Assembly (NCBI GenBank): GCA_017936245.1
Contig: JAGBFY010000397.1
Coordinates: 1-14,151 of the forward strand
Length of the DNA stretch: 14,151 bases
Reading direction: 5' to 3'
DNA from: Kiritimatiellia bacterium
GTDB taxonomy: Bacteria; Verrucomicrobiota; Kiritimatiellia; RFP12; UBA1067
Shown here: positions 13,582 to 14,151 of the stretch, piece after piece
Numbering within the stretch: the first letter of the stretch is position 1
How the letters are laid out: every line of letters starts with the position of its first letter
Notes under the pieces: generated by a model
Seen by the model: the letters and a program-made list of their open reading frames with translations, nothing else
Told to the model about the DNA's origin: nothing
The model's database searches: none
Made by a program: the position numbers and the translations under genes

Positions 13582-14151
13582 AATCGCGATGCTTTTTTCG
13601 CATATATATTGATATGATATTTGAACCTGAAAAAAAGAGTTTAGTGGCTTTTGCCCTGTTTGTTGCGGCAGTATGCGTCGCAGCAGAGCCTTTTGAACGT
13701 TATCAGACGGTCATTGACCGCAAGCCTTTCGGACCAGAGCCAGTTAATTTCGATCCTGAGGCCGCGCCAGGCTCTGCCGCCGCAAATGCTGCTGCAGCGG
13801 CAGAGGGGGAAATGACGGAGGAGCAGCGGACTGCGGAGGAACAGCAGTTGGCGGCAAGCGTAAGGGTGTCGATGATAAACATCACGCCTGCGGGGGATGT
13901 GGCTGTAGGGTTTACGGACACTTCCGCGAATCCCGCTGAGAACTACTACCTTAAGGTGGGCAGGAGCCAGAACGGGTGGACGGTCAAGAGCGCCGATCCT
14001 GCGACGGAGTCCGTTACGCTTGAAAAAGGTGGTGTCGATGTGACCGTAAAATTAGGCGAGACTTCCGGTGGCGGCAAAGCTAATGGGGCGAAGAAAGGTC
14101 GTGTCCATCGTCCTATGACATTGCAGTCGAGAGGGGGAATTCCAGCTGCCA
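13578..14151 (+). CDS. Unrecognised exported Ala-rich protein (3' end outside window)
   Basis: The frame is open from ATG 13578 to the window end, giving 191 codons of a longer gene. I chose 13578 because it overlaps the upstream stop as ATGA, like the previous junction; ATG 13614 is an alternative that gives a more usual signal peptide. Both lead into a hydrophobic stretch SLVAFALFVAAVCVAAEP, so the protein should be exported or membrane anchored. An Ala/Glu-rich low-complexity linker follows (APGSAAANAAAAAEGE, then EEQRTAEEQQ). Next is a beta-rich segment, SVRVSMINITPAGDVAVGF and YYLKVGRSQNGWTVKSADP, ending in VTLEKGGVDVTVKLGE. The layout of short N-terminal anchor, linker and small beta domain recalls pilus or type II secretion periplasmic proteins (PilP/GspC-like), but I cannot assign a family. 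Confidence 0.65.
   Translation, partial: MKSRCFFRIYIDMIFEPEKKSLVAFALFVAAVCVAAEPFERYQTVIDRKPFGPEPVNFDPEAAPGSAAANAAAAAEGEMTEEQRTAEEQQLAASVRVSMINITPAGDVAVGFTDTSANPAENYYLKVGRSQNGWTVKSADPATESVTLEKGGVDVTVKLGETSGGGKANGAKKGRVHRPMTLQSRGGIPAA

Noticed and set aside
13610..13618. TGATATGAT as another extended -10 promoter
   Set aside because: It differs from TATAAT at one base and lies inside the coupled start region of the last gene; the ATGA overlap explains expression without it.
1..14151. CRISPR arrays, tRNA or rRNA genes, insertion sequences
   Set aside because: No regularly spaced repeats, cloverleaf-like gene, rRNA signature or transposase was seen on either strand.

Overview
The window (about 14 kb, GC roughly mid-50s by eye) is dense chromosomal sequence in which every intact gene reads on the + strand. 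It suggests a Gram-negative bacterium, possibly of the PVC group (Kiritimatiellota/Lentisphaerota-like) and possibly host-associated. The reasons are an outer-envelope style gene set (Tat-exported PHP protein, SurA-like protein, secreted protein), sugar-salvage genes for fucose and probably glucuronate, and promoters of plain sigma70 extended -10 type (TGN-TATAAT) rather than the Bacteroidota -7/-33 type. The taxonomic guess is weak.

Region 1 (1-3454) is a tightly overlapping four-gene cassette for sugar activation. It holds the 3' end of a fucokinase-type GHMP kinase, a fucose-1-phosphate guanylyltransferase-type enzyme, a compact GalU-family nucleotidyltransferase, and a GHMP kinase that closely resembles plant glucuronokinase. 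The simplest reading is two parallel salvage routes: L-fucose to GDP-fucose, and glucuronate to UDP-glucuronate. Both products are donors for surface glycans.

Region 2 (3455-3777) is the only long gap. It holds the wreck of a PD-(D/E)XK (DUF1703-type) nuclease gene, cut short at both ends and carrying an in-frame TAG, followed by an extended -10 promoter.

Region 3 (3778-8205) is housekeeping: pyrF, thrC, def and argS. The def promoter lies so close to its ATG that the mRNA should be leaderless.

Region 4 (8221-12262) holds an 876-residue ORF joining a complete AMP-forming acyl-CoA synthetase-type ligase to a complete family 4 glycosyltransferase, then a Tat-exported PHP-family metalloprotein. 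The join sits on a five-A run where loss of one A would restore a stop overlapping the glycosyltransferase ATG (ATGA).

Region 5 (12263-14151) starts with another apparently leaderless promoter. It drives a DJ-1/PfpI (YajL-like) gene, a membrane-anchored SurA-N-like protein without a recognisable rotamase domain, and an unrecognised exported Ala-rich protein that runs off the window. These three are chained by ATGA stop-start overlaps.

The observations most worth a second look are the predicted glucuronate salvage pair, the split and re-ordered Fkp-type pair, the ligase-glycosyltransferase fusion with its frame ambiguity, and the leaderless promoters.
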